From Caulobacteraceae bacterium (GTDB lineage: Bacteria; Pseudomonadota; Alphaproteobacteria; Caulobacterales; Caulobacteraceae), in NCBI GenBank assembly GCA_030446805.1, contig JAUJMO010000001.1:825241-889240 (forward strand): DNA of 64,000 nt, given 5' to 3'. How positions within the stretch are numbered: the stretch's first letter is position 1; every line of letters starts with the position of its first letter. Position numbers and translations under genes: made by a program. The notes beneath the pieces are model-generated. The model ran no database searches. It was not told the DNA's origin and was given only the letters and a program-made list of their open reading frames with translations. Positions 54,418 to 63,097 of the stretch are shown piece by piece.

Positions 54418-55281
54418 ATGACGGAAAACACCCCCGGACGGCAGGCGCGGGCGAAGGCTTGGTTTGAAGGCCTACGCGACCGGATCTGCGCCGCCCTCGA
54501 GCGGCTGGAGGCCGACGCCGATTCGACCTTGTACGGTCCGGAGCCAGGGACCTTTGTGCGGACACCCTGGAGCCGGGAAGGCGGCGGCGGCGGCGTGATG
54601 TCCGTTCTGCGCGGACGCCTGTTCGAAAAGGCCGGGGTGCACGTCTCGACCGTGCATGGACAATTCGCGCCCGAGTTCGCGCGGAGCATCAAGGGGGCGG
54701 AGGACGACCCCAGCTTCCACGCCACGGGCGTCAGCGTGATCGTGCACCCGCGCAATCCGCGCGTGCCGGCGGTGCACATGAACACGCGTTTCATCACCAC
54801 CACCCACAGCTGGTTCGGCGGGGGAGCGGACCTGACGCCCCTGCTCGACGAGCAGAGAACGGAGGCCGCGCCGGACGCGCGCCAGTTCCACAGCTCGTTG
54901 CAAGCGGCCTGCGACGCCCATGACCCCGACTACTACCGCCGGTTCAAGGCCTGGTGCGAGGACTACTTCCGCCTGCCGCACCGGGGGGAGCCGCGCGGAG
55001 TGGGCGGCATCTTCTACGACCACCTGGAGGGTGGATTCGAGACGGACTTCGCCTTTACGCGCGATGTCGGGACGGCGTTCCTGGAGGCCTACGCCGCCAT
55101 CGCGGAGCGGCGAATGGCGGAGCCGTGGACCGAGGACGAGCGCGAACAACAGTTGGTCCGGCGCGGGCGTTATGTGGAGTTCAACCTGCTCTACGACCGC
55201 GGCACCCTGTTCGGGCTGAAAACGGGCGGAAACGTGGAGTCGATTCTGAGCAGTCTGCCGCCCGTGGTGAAGTGGCCCTAA
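54418..55281 (+). CDS. hemF: oxygen-dependent coproporphyrinogen III oxidase
   Basis: HemF decarboxylates coproporphyrinogen III in aerobic heme synthesis. The 287-residue protein has [63 protein letters not shown] and [23 protein letters not shown] 54418 gives [12 protein letters not shown] 54409 adds three residues. Divergent from the bc1 operon, which fits a shared respiratory promoter region. Its 3' end overlaps the flagellin 3' end by 4 bp. Confidence 0.95.
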   Translation: MTENTPGRQARAKAWFEGLRDRICAALERLEADADSTLYGPEPGTFVRTPWSREGGGGGVMSVLRGRLFEKAGVHVSTVHGQFAPEFARSIKGAEDDPSFHATGVSVIVHPRNPRVPAVHMNTRFITTTHSWFGGGADLTPLLDEQRTEAAPDARQFHSSLQAACDAHDPDYYRRFKAWCEDYFRLPHRGEPRGVGGIFYDHLEGGFETDFAFTRDVGTAFLEAYAAIAERRMAEPWTEDEREQQLVRRGRYVEFNLLYDRGTLFGLKTGGNVESILSSLPPVVKWP

Positions 55282-56192
55282 CGGAACAGGCCCAGCAGGG
55301 CGGTCGGCCCCCGATTGGCGAGTCCCAAGGCTTGGCTCCCCAGCTGCTGGCGAACCTGCAAGGCTTGGAGGCGAGCCGATTCCCGGCCGAGATCGGCGTC
55401 CACCAGAGTTCCAACGCCTGTCATAAGCCCGTCCCGCAGCTTCGAAAGGAAGTCCGCCTGCCGCTCGACTTGACGGAAGTTGGCGCCCATACGGGCCAGG
55501 GCCAAGCCCGTGTTGCGAATGGAGGCCTCGAGCTTGCCGACGATGACCGCGCTGCCGGCGGCGTCCGTCAGGGTGTCCGTGGCCAGGACGGTCACGTTAG
55601 GGCCGCCCAGGTTCAGACGCTCGGCCACGATGTCCACGGTGGATGGACCGGTCACTTCACCGAACTTCGGCTGCCCCGCTTTTTTCGGGTGGTCAGCGGG
55701 GAAGTAGCCCACAATGACCGTCTGCGTCACCGTCGCCAAACCGGCTCGCGCCTTGTAACCCACCGCGTCCGCCTTGATCAGGTTCACCCTGTCGAAGCCG
55801 GCGTTGTTCACCAGCCGGGTGACCTGATCGCGGAGCTGCTCGAAATCCCGGCGTAGGGCCGCCCGGCTGTCGGCGCTCAGTCCCGCGTCGGCGGCGGCCA
55901 GCGCTTTGACCTTCATCTGGACCAGGAGGTCGGACACGCCCGCGCCGGCGGTCAAACCCACGTCCAGGATCGACTGAGCGCGTTGCAGCCCGCCGATGAT
56001 GACGCCGATCGCGCGCGCGTCGCCGCGCTGGCTTTGAGCGATCGACCAGATCGCGCCGTTGTCGCGCGCGCTGGCGATGCGCAGCCCGGTCGAGACCCGC
56101 CGTTGAGTCGTCGCGAGTTGGACCGCCGTTTCGCCGAGATAGCGGACGGCGTCGCGGGCTCCCACATTGGTGTTGACGCTATTGAGCGGCAT
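55278..56192 (-). CDS. flagellin
   Basis: The 304-residue protein has the conserved flagellin N-terminal helices ([40 protein letters not shown]) and C-terminal helices ([48 protein letters not shown]). The middle (about 155-200) is short, as in alphaproteobacterial flagellins. It stands alone: no other flagellar gene is near, and it converges on hemF. It may be a variant or regulatory flagellin like FljJ of Caulobacter, but that is a guess. Confidence 0.88.
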   Translation of the reverse strand: MPLNSVNTNVGARDAVRYLGETAVQLATTQRRVSTGLRIASARDNGAIWSIAQSQRGDARAIGVIIGGLQRAQSILDVGLTAGAGVSDLLVQMKVKALAAADAGLSADSRAALRRDFEQLRDQVTRLVNNAGFDRVNLIKADAVGYKARAGLATVTQTVIVGYFPADHPKKAGQPKFGEVTGPSTVDIVAERLNLGGPNVTVLATDTLTDAAGSAVIVGKLEASIRNTGLALARMGANFRQVERQADFLSKLRDGLMTGVGTLVDADLGRESARLQALQVRQQLGSQALGLANRGPTALLGLFR

Positions 56193-56312
56193 CGCTTTCT
56201 GCTTCGCTCCCGGCCGTTCTAGCTGGAAGGTGGAGCGTGCACTTTGCCCTGCATAGCTTACAATCCCGTCACCGTTTCAGGTTAAGGCGCCGGCAAATCG
56301 AAGGAGCGGCGC

Positions 56313-56627
56313 GTGCCGGAGACCTCGGGACCGATCACCTTGATCAACGTCTACACCTGCCAGCCCGAGCGGCAGGAGGAGCTGTTACGCGTGCTGCGCG
56401 CGCTTACGGAGGATGCGCGGCGTCTGCCGGGGTTCCGCTCCGCCCGGCTGCACCGCAGCCTGAACGGCAAGCACGTCGTCAACTACGCCGAGTGGGACCA
56501 GATGGAGCAATGGCGGGCCATGGTGCGCCACCCCTCCGTGCAGGCGCACATGGGGCGGGTGGTGGCGCTGGCGACGTTTCAGCCGCACGCCTATGAGCCC
56601 GGCGAGATCTACGACCCGGCGAGCTGA
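56313..56627 (+). CDS. antibiotic biosynthesis monooxygenase (ABM) family protein
   Basis: The 104-residue protein has the ferredoxin-like ABM fold: ITLINVYTCQPERQEELLRV, GFRSARLHRSLNGKHVVNYA and WDQMEQWRAMVRHPSVQAHM. Small ABM proteins are cofactor-free quinone-forming or heme-degrading enzymes, or are unassigned. The GTG at 56313 has AAGGAG 6 bases upstream. Its end overlaps the 3' end of cca on the other strand by 19 bp. Confidence 0.82.
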   Translation: MPETSGPITLINVYTCQPERQEELLRVLRALTEDARRLPGFRSARLHRSLNGKHVVNYAEWDQMEQWRAMVRHPSVQAHMGRVVALATFQPHAYEPGEIYDPAS

Positions 56628-57823
56628 GCCTGGAGGCGGGCCAAAAGCGCGGGGCGATCCTCTCGGAACCCGCCGTCGATCCAGGCCTGCTCCAGCGCGC
56701 GCAAGGCCTGCCCCAGCTCCGGCCCGCGGGGCACGCCGGCGTCGGCCAGATCGTCGCCCCTCAGCGGGAATTGCGGGCGCGACCAGGCGTCGGCGATCTC
56801 CAGGAGACTGCGGGCCTCGGTTGCGCGACCCGGCTGTTCGGCCCAGGCGCGGATCAGCCGGTCGCGAAATGCGGGCTCCCCGGTCCTGTAAAGGGCCGCC
56901 AGGGTCTGAACGGGACTCATGCCGAGGTGAACGGGGGGCTCGGTTCCAACGGCGGCCAGCAGGCGGGACTTCTGGGCGTTGGACAAACGGAGGCTTTCCG
57001 CCGTGCGACGCACCGCTTCGGCCTCGCGTTCGACCAGGAGCGACAGACGCAGCTCGGGGTCGGCGGTCAGGGCCGTGCCCGCTTCGAACCGGTCCAGCCC
57101 GCCGAGGTCGGGCGACAGCGCGCCCAGCACGCCGGTGCGGTCCATCCAGCGGACCGCCGGCCGGGGATCCGGGGCGGCCAGAAGCTTGAGAAGCTCCTTG
57201 CCGATGCGTTCGGCCGAGAGCGTCCGCAGGCCGCCATGGAGCTCGGCGCAGGCTTTCAGCCCGTCGTGATCGGGCCAGTCACGGCCGTACCAGGCGCCGA
57301 AGCGGAAGAAGCGCAGGATGCGCAGGTAATCCTCCCGGATGCGGGTCTCCGGATCGCCCACGAAAAGGATGCGGCCGGCCAGGGCGTCGTCCAACCCGCC
57401 GCCCACCGGGTCGAACAGCTGGCCGGTCCGGTCGGCGTAAAGCGCGTTCAGGCGGAAGTCGCGGCGGGCGGCGTCCTGGGCCCAGTCGGTGGTGAAGGCC
57501 ACCACCGCGCGACGGCCGTCGGTCTCCACGTCGCGGCGCAGGGTGGTCACCTCGACCGGGCGGTGGTCGTACACGGCGGTGACCGTTCCGTGTTCGACGC
57601 CGGTCGGCACGGCGCGGATGCCTGCGGCCTCCAGGGCGGCCATCACCTCCGGCGGGGTGAGCGGGGTGGCGAGGTCCAGGTCGTCCACAGGGGCGCCCAG
57701 AAGGGCGTTGCGCACGCAGCCGCCCACGAAGCGGGCCTGGCCGCCCGCCGCCTCCAGGGCGTCCAGCACCGCCACGGCGTGCGGGGCCTGCAGCCAGGGC
57801 GCCTGCTGGGTCGAGAGCCTCAT
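56609..57823 (-). CDS. cca: CCA tRNA nucleotidyltransferase / poly(A) polymerase-family
   Basis: The 404-residue class II enzyme adds or repairs the 3' CCA of tRNA. It has FVGGCVRNALLG (GGxVR), catalytic DDLDLAT (DxD), RRDFRLNALYAD and the neck motif EDYLRILRFFRFGAWYG. A single-enzyme or A-adding role cannot be decided from sequence. ATG at 57823 overlaps the methyltransferase stop (ATGA); the longer frame lies inside that gene. Confidence 0.9.
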   Translation of the reverse strand: MRLSTQQAPWLQAPHAVAVLDALEAAGGQARFVGGCVRNALLGAPVDDLDLATPLTPPEVMAALEAAGIRAVPTGVEHGTVTAVYDHRPVEVTTLRRDVETDGRRAVVAFTTDWAQDAARRDFRLNALYADRTGQLFDPVGGGLDDALAGRILFVGDPETRIREDYLRILRFFRFGAWYGRDWPDHDGLKACAELHGGLRTLSAERIGKELLKLLAAPDPRPAVRWMDRTGVLGALSPDLGGLDRFEAGTALTADPELRLSLLVEREAEAVRRTAESLRLSNAQKSRLLAAVGTEPPVHLGMSPVQTLAALYRTGEPAFRDRLIRAWAEQPGRATEARSLLEIADAWSRPQFPLRGDDLADAGVPRGPELGQALRALEQAWIDGGFREDRPALLARLQAQLAGS

Positions 57824-58440
57824 GCCGGCCGGGCCTCGCCGGTAGTGGTCCAGCCGACCAGCTTGGGGACCTTGCGCAGATAGCGGCGCTCCAGGGCGCC
57901 GGGGCGGAAGCCGGCGGGGGCGAGTTCGGCGGCGATGTCGCGCGTCAGCCGGCAGCCGCCCGCCATGGCGGCCCAGGCGGGCTCCAGCCGGCGCTGCCAA
58001 CGGGCCAGCCTGCGATCGGGGGCCAGGCCGTGCTCGCAGAACAGCAGGCGGCCGGAGGGCTTGAGCACGCGGCGGGCCTCCTGCAGGGCCGCCGCCGGGT
58101 CGGGCACGGAGCACAGGGTGAAGGTGGTCACCACCGTGTCGAAGCTGGCGTCGGGATGGGGCAGCGCCTCCGCCCTGCCCGCTTCCAGGCGCACATCCAG
58201 GCCCTCGGGCCGGGGCGCCTGGGCCGCCTTGGTCCGGAGCTCGGCGGAGGGCTCCAGCCCGCGCACAATCGTGACCCGCACGGGGTCGTAGAAGCGCAGG
58301 TTCGCGCCCGCGCCTACCCCCAGCTCCAGCACCCGGCCGCTCGCCAGCGGGATCAGCCGCGCGCGCTGGCGCGTCAGGGCGCGCGTGCGGCAGGCGCAGC
58401 CGATCAGCTCAGACAGGAGGCGGCGGTCGTAGGAGGACAC
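57820..58440 (-). CDS. class I SAM-dependent methyltransferase
   Basis: The 206-residue protein has motif I VLELGVGAGANLRFYDP, motif II SFDTVVTTFTLCSV and a UbiE-like third block RRVLKPSGRLLFCEHGLAPD. The substrate is unknown; phospholipid N-methyltransferase-type homologs have similar size. The start is GTG 58440. It is translationally coupled to cca, which does not reveal function. Confidence 0.85.
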   Translation of the reverse strand: MSSYDRRLLSELIGCACRTRALTRQRARLIPLASGRVLELGVGAGANLRFYDPVRVTIVRGLEPSAELRTKAAQAPRPEGLDVRLEAGRAEALPHPDASFDTVVTTFTLCSVPDPAAALQEARRVLKPSGRLLFCEHGLAPDRRLARWQRRLEPAWAAMAGGCRLTRDIAAELAPAGFRPGALERRYLRKVPKLVGWTTTGEARPA

Positions 58441-58564
58441 GGGCCTTCATAGCGGCGGGCGTGACCGCGTCCCAGAGGGCGTCAGCTCCCTCAGGCGAAA
58501 GCGGCGCAGCGGCGCACCCAACCAGCCCCGCCGCAACCACAACGGCGCATACGGCCTTCATCAT
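58409..58564 (-). CDS. possible small lipoprotein
   Basis: A 51-residue frame from ATG 58564 begins MMKAVCAVVVAAGLVGCAA, a compact lipoprotein signal with lipobox LVGC, followed by APLSPEGADALWDAVTPAAM. Its last 32 bases overlap the 5' end of the methyltransferase gene in another frame. The lipobox is the main evidence; it could be a start of a longer eroded gene. No family is recognised. Confidence 0.4.
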   Translation of the reverse strand: MMKAVCAVVVAAGLVGCAAAPLSPEGADALWDAVTPAAMKARVLLRPPPPV

Positions 58565-58654
58565 CGGCCTTCGTCCTGGCCTCGCCCTTGCGCAGGGCCT
58601 TGGATCGGATTCTCCGGATTGCCGTTGGAGCCAGCCGTCGAGGCGACACCCTGG

Positions 58655-58936
58655 TCAGGACGGAGGATGTAGACCTCTCTCTTCGGGGTCCCTCATCAGA
58701 GCGAGCCGACCATCGGCCAAGACAGCCAAGGCCTCCCCGCCGGCGCAACCCGTCCTGTTGAAGCATCGGACCTCCCAGATCTGGTCAACGGGCACGGCGG
58801 CGGTCGCGCTTCGAACCAGGGCGAGCGAGGTCCGCGCCAAGGACCGGGTTCGGCTTCCCGCGACCTTGAAATGCGGCGCTGCGCAATAGTAGTCCCAGTC
58901 TATATCACCACCCTCGCTCGCCCGGACCCAGGCCAT
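58655..58936 (-). CDS. hypothetical protein
   Basis: The 93-residue product has balanced composition (DIDWDYYCAAPHFKVAG, DQIWEVRCFNRTGCAGGEA, LAVLADGRLALMRDPEERG) with three cysteines, more like a real protein than the overlapping plus-strand frame. No ribosome site is strong and there is no signal peptide. The frame is open for 18 codons before the ATG, so an upstream non-ATG start is possible. No family recognised. Confidence 0.4.
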   Translation of the reverse strand: MAWVRASEGGDIDWDYYCAAPHFKVAGSRTRSLARTSLALVRSATAAVPVDQIWEVRCFNRTGCAGGEALAVLADGRLALMRDPEERGLHPPS

Positions 58937-59004
58937 CTGCTCCGGCGTGATCTCCAGGATGGCAAGTTGATGACCCCCAGCCGCCCGCTGCGGCTAAGAT
59001 CGCG

Positions 59005-59547
59005 TCAGTCCTTACCCGACGCCCCGCGCGGCCAGCCGATCGCGCGGCCGTGGCAACCCCGCTTGGTCCAGCGGAACTCGACCGCCTCCGGAAGCAGGAA
59101 GCGGGCGCAGTGGGTCGGGCTGACGAAGGTGAGACGCGTTCCGTTGGGCCGGGACGCGAAGATCATGACCTTCTTCTCAGTCTCTGTTGTGACCACGACG
59201 CGTGTGCCCTGTCGGGTGTCGCTCCACTGAGAGGCCTGCCAGCCGGTCCTCAAGTCGGCCCTTTTGCCTCGAGCGGCCGCGATGCCGCATTCGTGCATGC
59301 TGAATCCGATCGGACTTCACATGTGGTAGAAGAAGCTGTCGACCTTTCCAGCCTTCCGCGTCAGCTCAAGGGTCGCCTCCGTCTTGGCCAAGCCTGAAAC
59401 GGAGCAGGTGGTGGTCACCGGCCCGGCGGCGCCGAGGCACAGCGCCGCCGCCGCAACCGCCGCCGCTCGCAGGCCGGCGCGCCCTGGACGCCCTCGCGGG
59501 CGCTCGCCCGAGGCGCTTCGTTGACCAGGTGACGACCTTCCAACCAT
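59005..59547 (-). pseudogene. secreted four-Cys protein gene, copy A, with in-frame TGA
   Basis: This copy has exactly the length of copy B (181 codons) and the same start region (MVGRSSPGQRSASG). The N-terminal half ends VTTTCSVSGLAKTEATLELT and KAGKVDSFFYHM, then TGA at 59317-59319 where copy B has Ser. After it the frame continues SPIGFSMHECGIAAARGK to WPRGASGKD as in copy B. One codon change therefore inactivates it. The C-terminal half could only be made from an internal ATG at 59298 without a signal peptide. Confidence 0.8.
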
Positions 59548-59635
59548 GGCCTTGATCTCCCCTCGAACACACGCCGATACTCTGACCGGAGCACCGATGT
59601 TCCGCCTATGTTCCGGCCGCGTCAAGCGCCTGAAC

Positions 59636-59800
59636 TCGGTCATCGCCGAGGCTGGGCCGAGCGTCCTTTGCCTGAACTCGGCGCAGGTCGTTGCATGTAG
59701 TTCTGGGCGGACAAGACATCCCCGACTGCGGTCATGCGTCGAGCTTGATCGGCGCGGACGACGGCGTGATCTCCGTCTCGGTGGGCCAGCGCCTCCAGCC
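59636..59800 (-). pseudogene. 3'-end remnant of the 534-residue protein gene
   Basis: The frame ending at TGA 59636 encodes VRADQARRMTAVGDVLSAQN, then YMQRPAPSSGKGRSAQPRR, nearly identical to the end of the 534-residue protein at 61009. Upstream the reading frame is shifted: ATCACGCC here against ATCAACGCC in the intact gene, a one-base deletion. Similarity stops near 59800. This is a duplication scar, not a gene. Confidence 0.75.
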
Positions 59801-59810
59801 GACCGGCGGC

Positions 59811-60293
59811 CTATTCGGATCGCCTCCGCCCGTTGTATTCGCCGTACTCCTCCAGAGAGACCGTCTTTGACGGGTAGAGCTTGACCTCGAGCCGCCGGTC
59901 GATGGTCGCCTGAGTGGTCGAATAGCCGCCAGTCGGCAAGGCGGTCGTCAGGTACAGCGAGACGCTCCCCAGTCCGAGATTGCACCGCAGGAGGACCCGG
60001 GTTGCGCCCCGCGCCTGGGTAAGGAGTTCAACAAGCGTCGAGTCGCGCGGGAGCTCCCGACGTCTGCCCGCAAAGGTGACGGACACGCCTATGGCTCCCC
60101 GCCCGACGTTGCCCTGCTCACGGACGCGCATGGCGAAAGCCGCGCCCTCGCAGCGCCCCTCGTAGCTGGTGGCGTACCCCTCCAGCCTGATCGGCTCCTG
60201 AACCACGATGACCGGCCCCCCGCTTAGCTCTTGGAGCGCAGCGCAGGAGCCTAGAAGTCCGGAGATCGCGACAGCCACCACCGCCTTTTTCAT
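59811..60293 (-). CDS. hypothetical lipoprotein
   Basis: The 160-residue protein has a lipoprotein signal (KKAVVAVAISGLLGSCAALQ, lipobox LGSC) and a beta-rich domain with two further cysteines (EGRCEGAAF, LLRCNLGLG). I do not recognise the family. It lies between the two copies of the duplicated block and is itself present only once. The ATG at 60293 begins the signal; a GGAGGA site lies 5-6 bases before it. Confidence 0.65.
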   Translation of the reverse strand: MKKAVVAVAISGLLGSCAALQELSGGPVIVVQEPIRLEGYATSYEGRCEGAAFAMRVREQGNVGRGAIGVSVTFAGRRRELPRDSTLVELLTQARGATRVLLRCNLGLGSVSLYLTTALPTGGYSTTQATIDRRLEVKLYPSKTVSLEEYGEYNGRRRSE

Positions 60294-60372
60294 GAAATCC
60301 TCCGTGAAGAGTCCAAGTCCGCAATGGGAGCTCTCACGCCGTCTCCGCTCCTGATCGGCGCGAGAGATCGGG

Positions 60373-60915
60373 TCAGTCCTTACCCGACGCCCCGCGCGGC
60401 CAGCCGATCGCGCGGCCGTGGCAACCCCGCTTGCTCCAGCGGAACTCGACCGCCTCGGGAAGCATGAAGGTGCCGCAGTCGGCCGGGCTGACGAAGGTGA
60501 GGCGTGTTCCGTTGGGGCGGGGCGCGAAGGTCATGACCTTCTTGTCTCGGATGTCTGTTGTGACCACGACGCGTGCGCCCTGTCGGGTGTCGCTCCATTT
60601 GGAGGCCTGCCAGCCGGTTCTCCAATCGGCCCCTTTGCCGCGAGCGGCCGCGATGCTGCACTCGTGCGCGCTGAACCCGACCGGACGGGACATGTAGTAG
60701 AAGAAGCTGTCGATCCTCCCAGCCTTCCGGGTCAGCTCAAGGGTCGCCTCCGTCTCCGCCAGGCCTGAAACGGAGCAGGTGGTGGTCACGGGCCCGGCGG
60801 CGCCGATCCACACCGCCGCCGCCGCAACCGTTGCCGCGCGTAAACCGGCGCGCCCTGGACGCCATCGCGGGCGCCCGCCCGAGGCGCCTCTATGATCAGA
60901 CATCCTCGCGACCAT
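60373..60915 (-). CDS. secreted four-Cys hypothetical protein, copy B (intact)
   Basis: The 180-residue protein has an Arg-rich start and a hydrophobic signal (GLRAATVAAAAVWIGAAG). The mature part has four cysteines (TTTCSVSG, AHECSIAA, PADCGTFM, RGCHGRAIGW) that could form two disulfides. I chose ATG 60915 because copy A keeps that ATG and lacks the upstream one. Codon-by-codon agreement with copy A suggests a recent duplication. It is probably an exported protein of unknown role; loose similarity to invasion-associated IalB proteins is not secure. Confidence 0.65.
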   Translation of the reverse strand: MVARMSDHRGASGGRPRWRPGRAGLRAATVAAAAVWIGAAGPVTTTCSVSGLAETEATLELTRKAGRIDSFFYYMSRPVGFSAHECSIAAARGKGADWRTGWQASKWSDTRQGARVVVTTDIRDKKVMTFAPRPNGTRLTFVSPADCGTFMLPEAVEFRWSKRGCHGRAIGWPRGASGKD

Positions 60916-61008
60916 GGCCTCCATCTCCTCTTCGAACACACGCCGACGCGCTGTCCGAAACACCGACGTTCCACCTATGTTCCGGCCGCGTCAAGCGCCT
61001 GAACTCGG

Positions 61009-62613
61009 TCATCGCCGAGGCTGGGCCGAGCGTCCTTTGCCTGAACTGGGCGCAGGTCGTTGGATGTGATTCTGAGCCGCCAGAACATCCATCACGACGG
61101 TCATGCGCCGAGCCTGATCGGCGCGGATGACGGCGTTGATCTCCGCCTCGGTGGGCTGGCGCTTGAGGCGGTCACGGGCGACGTTGGCCAAACCGCCAGC
61201 GGCCTTAGGGAAGCGGCGGCCTGTCTTGACATCGACGTAGGAGCGGAAACGCAGCTCTTCCAGGCTGGCCTGCGACACGCCGCGCTCTTTGAGCAGTCCG
61301 AGCTGTTGCCGGAACCGACGTGCAGCTTCTTCAGACTGGTTGAAGAGGTCGAAATGGGCTGTCGCGAGGAGAGGGTCGTTAGGGTCGAGACCGGCGGCGC
61401 GGGCAGCTGCCTCGTATTCCGGTCGCTTTTTGGCGAGCTTCTTCAACTGGATGCGATCGGCGTCCTCAGGCGTAGGCGCGACTTCGGGCCCTTGATAGGC
61501 GAAGGAGCCCTTGTTCAGCCTGCCGTTCCCCGGGTCGCGGTGGCCCTTGTAGGCCTCCTTAGGAGACCCATCGAGGTTGCGTGTTCCCTCGGCGGCGCCC
61601 AGGATGGTCACCGCCAGAGGCGGAGTGCCCTCGGACGAATAGAGAAACCGGTCCAGGCTGAATCGGTTCGGCGTGGGCCCTTGTAGGAGCTGAGCGCCGC
61701 CGGAGGTCGGAAGGCCCTGCCGGGGCGGAATGGGGGCGGACCCTCGTCGGGAGCCGCTCGGCGGCGACGCTTGCGGTCTCGGCGGAAGACCGCGCGGGAA
61801 GTCGTGGCCATGAACGATCGCTTGCCCGCCGCGCATGGGGCGCTCGCCGGGGGCGGCGATCCCGCCACGCGGATCGAGCTCAGGCGTCAACGCGTCCTGA
61901 AGCTTTCCGAACCAGCCGCGTGGTCGCCGGGCGCCGTCACGACGGTTCGACATCAATTCGAGGACCGCTTCCGGTTCGCCCTGCCCGGCCAGCTCGAATT
62001 GGCCGCCGGTCGCCCGGAGCTCTGCATCCGGGCGTGGGAAGGCGGCCGCCGAGGCGGGCGTCGGCCGTATCCTCGCTCGGCTCGAGCTGACGCCACCAGC
62101 CAGCATTGCGGACACGGCCGGCCGGGGCCGGTCCATCGTCGTCGCGGGATACAGGGCCCCGGCTCGTCCATGCCGCTCCGGCGGCGGGCCCCAGTCCAGT
62201 TGGTTGGCGTCGACCGGCCGGGAGGGTGTTTCGGGCGCGCGCAGCCCCTCCAAAGCGGGGTCCGCCCCTCCGAAGGCCGCTTGGCCAGTCCGACCCGTCA
62301 TGAGCGCGCGGAGACTCATGGGTGCAGGCGCCGGCAGCGGTCCGCCCGCCGCGGGCGGAACCGCCGCGCTCGGCCCCGCCACTTCGTCCGGCGCTCCCCG
62401 AGCGCCCCACGCGTCCGAAAGGCTCGCGCCCGCGTCGGCGGTCGCCCCATCCGGCCGGCCTGTCAGGAGCGCGCGGAGGCTGGTGGGCGCGGGCGCCGGC
62501 CGCGCCACGCCCAAGGTGCGCAGGATCGCGTCGTTCGAGGCCATCTCATCTTCGGGCTCGCCCAAAGCCGCCTGCCGCGCCCGCGCCGCGAACATCGCCC
62601 TTAACCCCTGCAT
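61009..62613 (-). CDS. large hypothetical protein with repeated SLRAL modules
   Basis: The 534-residue protein has two similar N-terminal modules (PAPAPTSLRALLTGR and PAPAPMSLRALMTGR, about 45 residues apart). A long Pro/Gly/Arg-rich disordered middle follows, then a folded C-terminal domain from about 345 (VTILGAAEGTRNLDGSPKEA, YKGHRDPGNGRLNKGSFAYQ, then LLATAHFDLFNQSEEAARRF). The AEGT element resembles the start of lysozyme-like active sites, but the fold is not proven. There is no signal peptide. ATG 62613 has GGAGG upstream. Its 3' end is partly duplicated at 59.7 kb. Confidence 0.65.
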   Translation of the reverse strand: MQGLRAMFAARARQAALGEPEDEMASNDAILRTLGVARPAPAPTSLRALLTGRPDGATADAGASLSDAWGARGAPDEVAGPSAAVPPAAGGPLPAPAPMSLRALMTGRTGQAAFGGADPALEGLRAPETPSRPVDANQLDWGPPPERHGRAGALYPATTMDRPRPAVSAMLAGGVSSSRARIRPTPASAAAFPRPDAELRATGGQFELAGQGEPEAVLELMSNRRDGARRPRGWFGKLQDALTPELDPRGGIAAPGERPMRGGQAIVHGHDFPRGLPPRPQASPPSGSRRGSAPIPPRQGLPTSGGAQLLQGPTPNRFSLDRFLYSSEGTPPLAVTILGAAEGTRNLDGSPKEAYKGHRDPGNGRLNKGSFAYQGPEVAPTPEDADRIQLKKLAKKRPEYEAAARAAGLDPNDPLLATAHFDLFNQSEEAARRFRQQLGLLKERGVSQASLEELRFRSYVDVKTGRRFPKAAGGLANVARDRLKRQPTEAEINAVIRADQARRMTVVMDVLAAQNHIQRPAPSSGKGRSAQPRR

Positions 62614-63039
62614 CACGCGCCCCTCCTCCAGCCGCGGGCGCGAGCGCCGGGCTTCGGCGCGTCGTCGTCCCGCGACCCAGGCGGGCGGGCCGCGTCGGTT
62701 AAGCCGAGGTTGACGCAGCCCACGCGCCCCGGCCTCGGACGGCGCCCTGAGCGCGGCCAGCTCCCGGCCAGGGCGCACCAGCCGAGGGTGCTCGTTCCGC
62801 CTCCCCGCTCGACGCAGACGGGCGCGACACGCCCGCTCAGAGCCGACCGGCGCCCGCCGCCAGGCTCCGTTCAGCTCAAGGCGCGATCGCTCAACGGCCG
62901 TCGGTCCCGGGCTTGAACGCGGGTGGAGCGGTCGGACGCCTGGCCGACCGGGCGGCGGCTCGGGGCCGAGCGCGCCGGCCGCGCGAGCCGGTCGTGGAGC
63001 CGGGTGTCGGGGGTGAGATCGTGGAGCCCCTCCCCACGC
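62614..63039. other. gene-poor spacer with promoter-like element
   Basis: I see no credible gene in these 426 bp; open frames are Arg/Pro-rich and lack ribosome sites. The spacer separates the 534-residue gene from the Cys-rich pair and contains a near-consensus CtrA box at 62699-62714. Confidence 0.45.
62699..62714 (+). promoter_or_regulatory. possible CtrA binding site
   Basis: TTAAGCCGAGGTTGAC fits TTAA-N7-TTAA(C) with one mismatch. CtrA is the Caulobacterales cell-cycle regulator. It lies about 86 bp upstream of the 534-residue gene start, a usual distance, but one degenerate 16-mer is weak evidence. Confidence 0.3.
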
Positions 63040-63069
63040 AAAAGGGGCGCCCGCTTTCGCGGACGCCCC
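63040..63069 (-). terminator. rho-independent terminator after the Cys-rich pair
   Basis: On the minus strand GGGGCGTCCGC, a GAAA tetraloop and GCGGGCGCCCC form an 11-bp stem with one mismatch, followed by TTTT. It lies 28 bp downstream of the 50-residue gene and ends that transcript. Confidence 0.8.
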
Positions 63070-63097
63070 CCTGTCTCAAGCGATCTGTACGATCAGA

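Noticed and set aside
56193-56270. Sigma-54 promoter for the flagellin
   Set aside because: No TGGCAC-N5-TTGC match; only a loose GG-N10-GC is present.
58461-58889. 142-codon plus-strand frame
   Set aside because: Ser/Ala/Arg-rich composition and no ribosome site; minus-strand frames here look more like protein.
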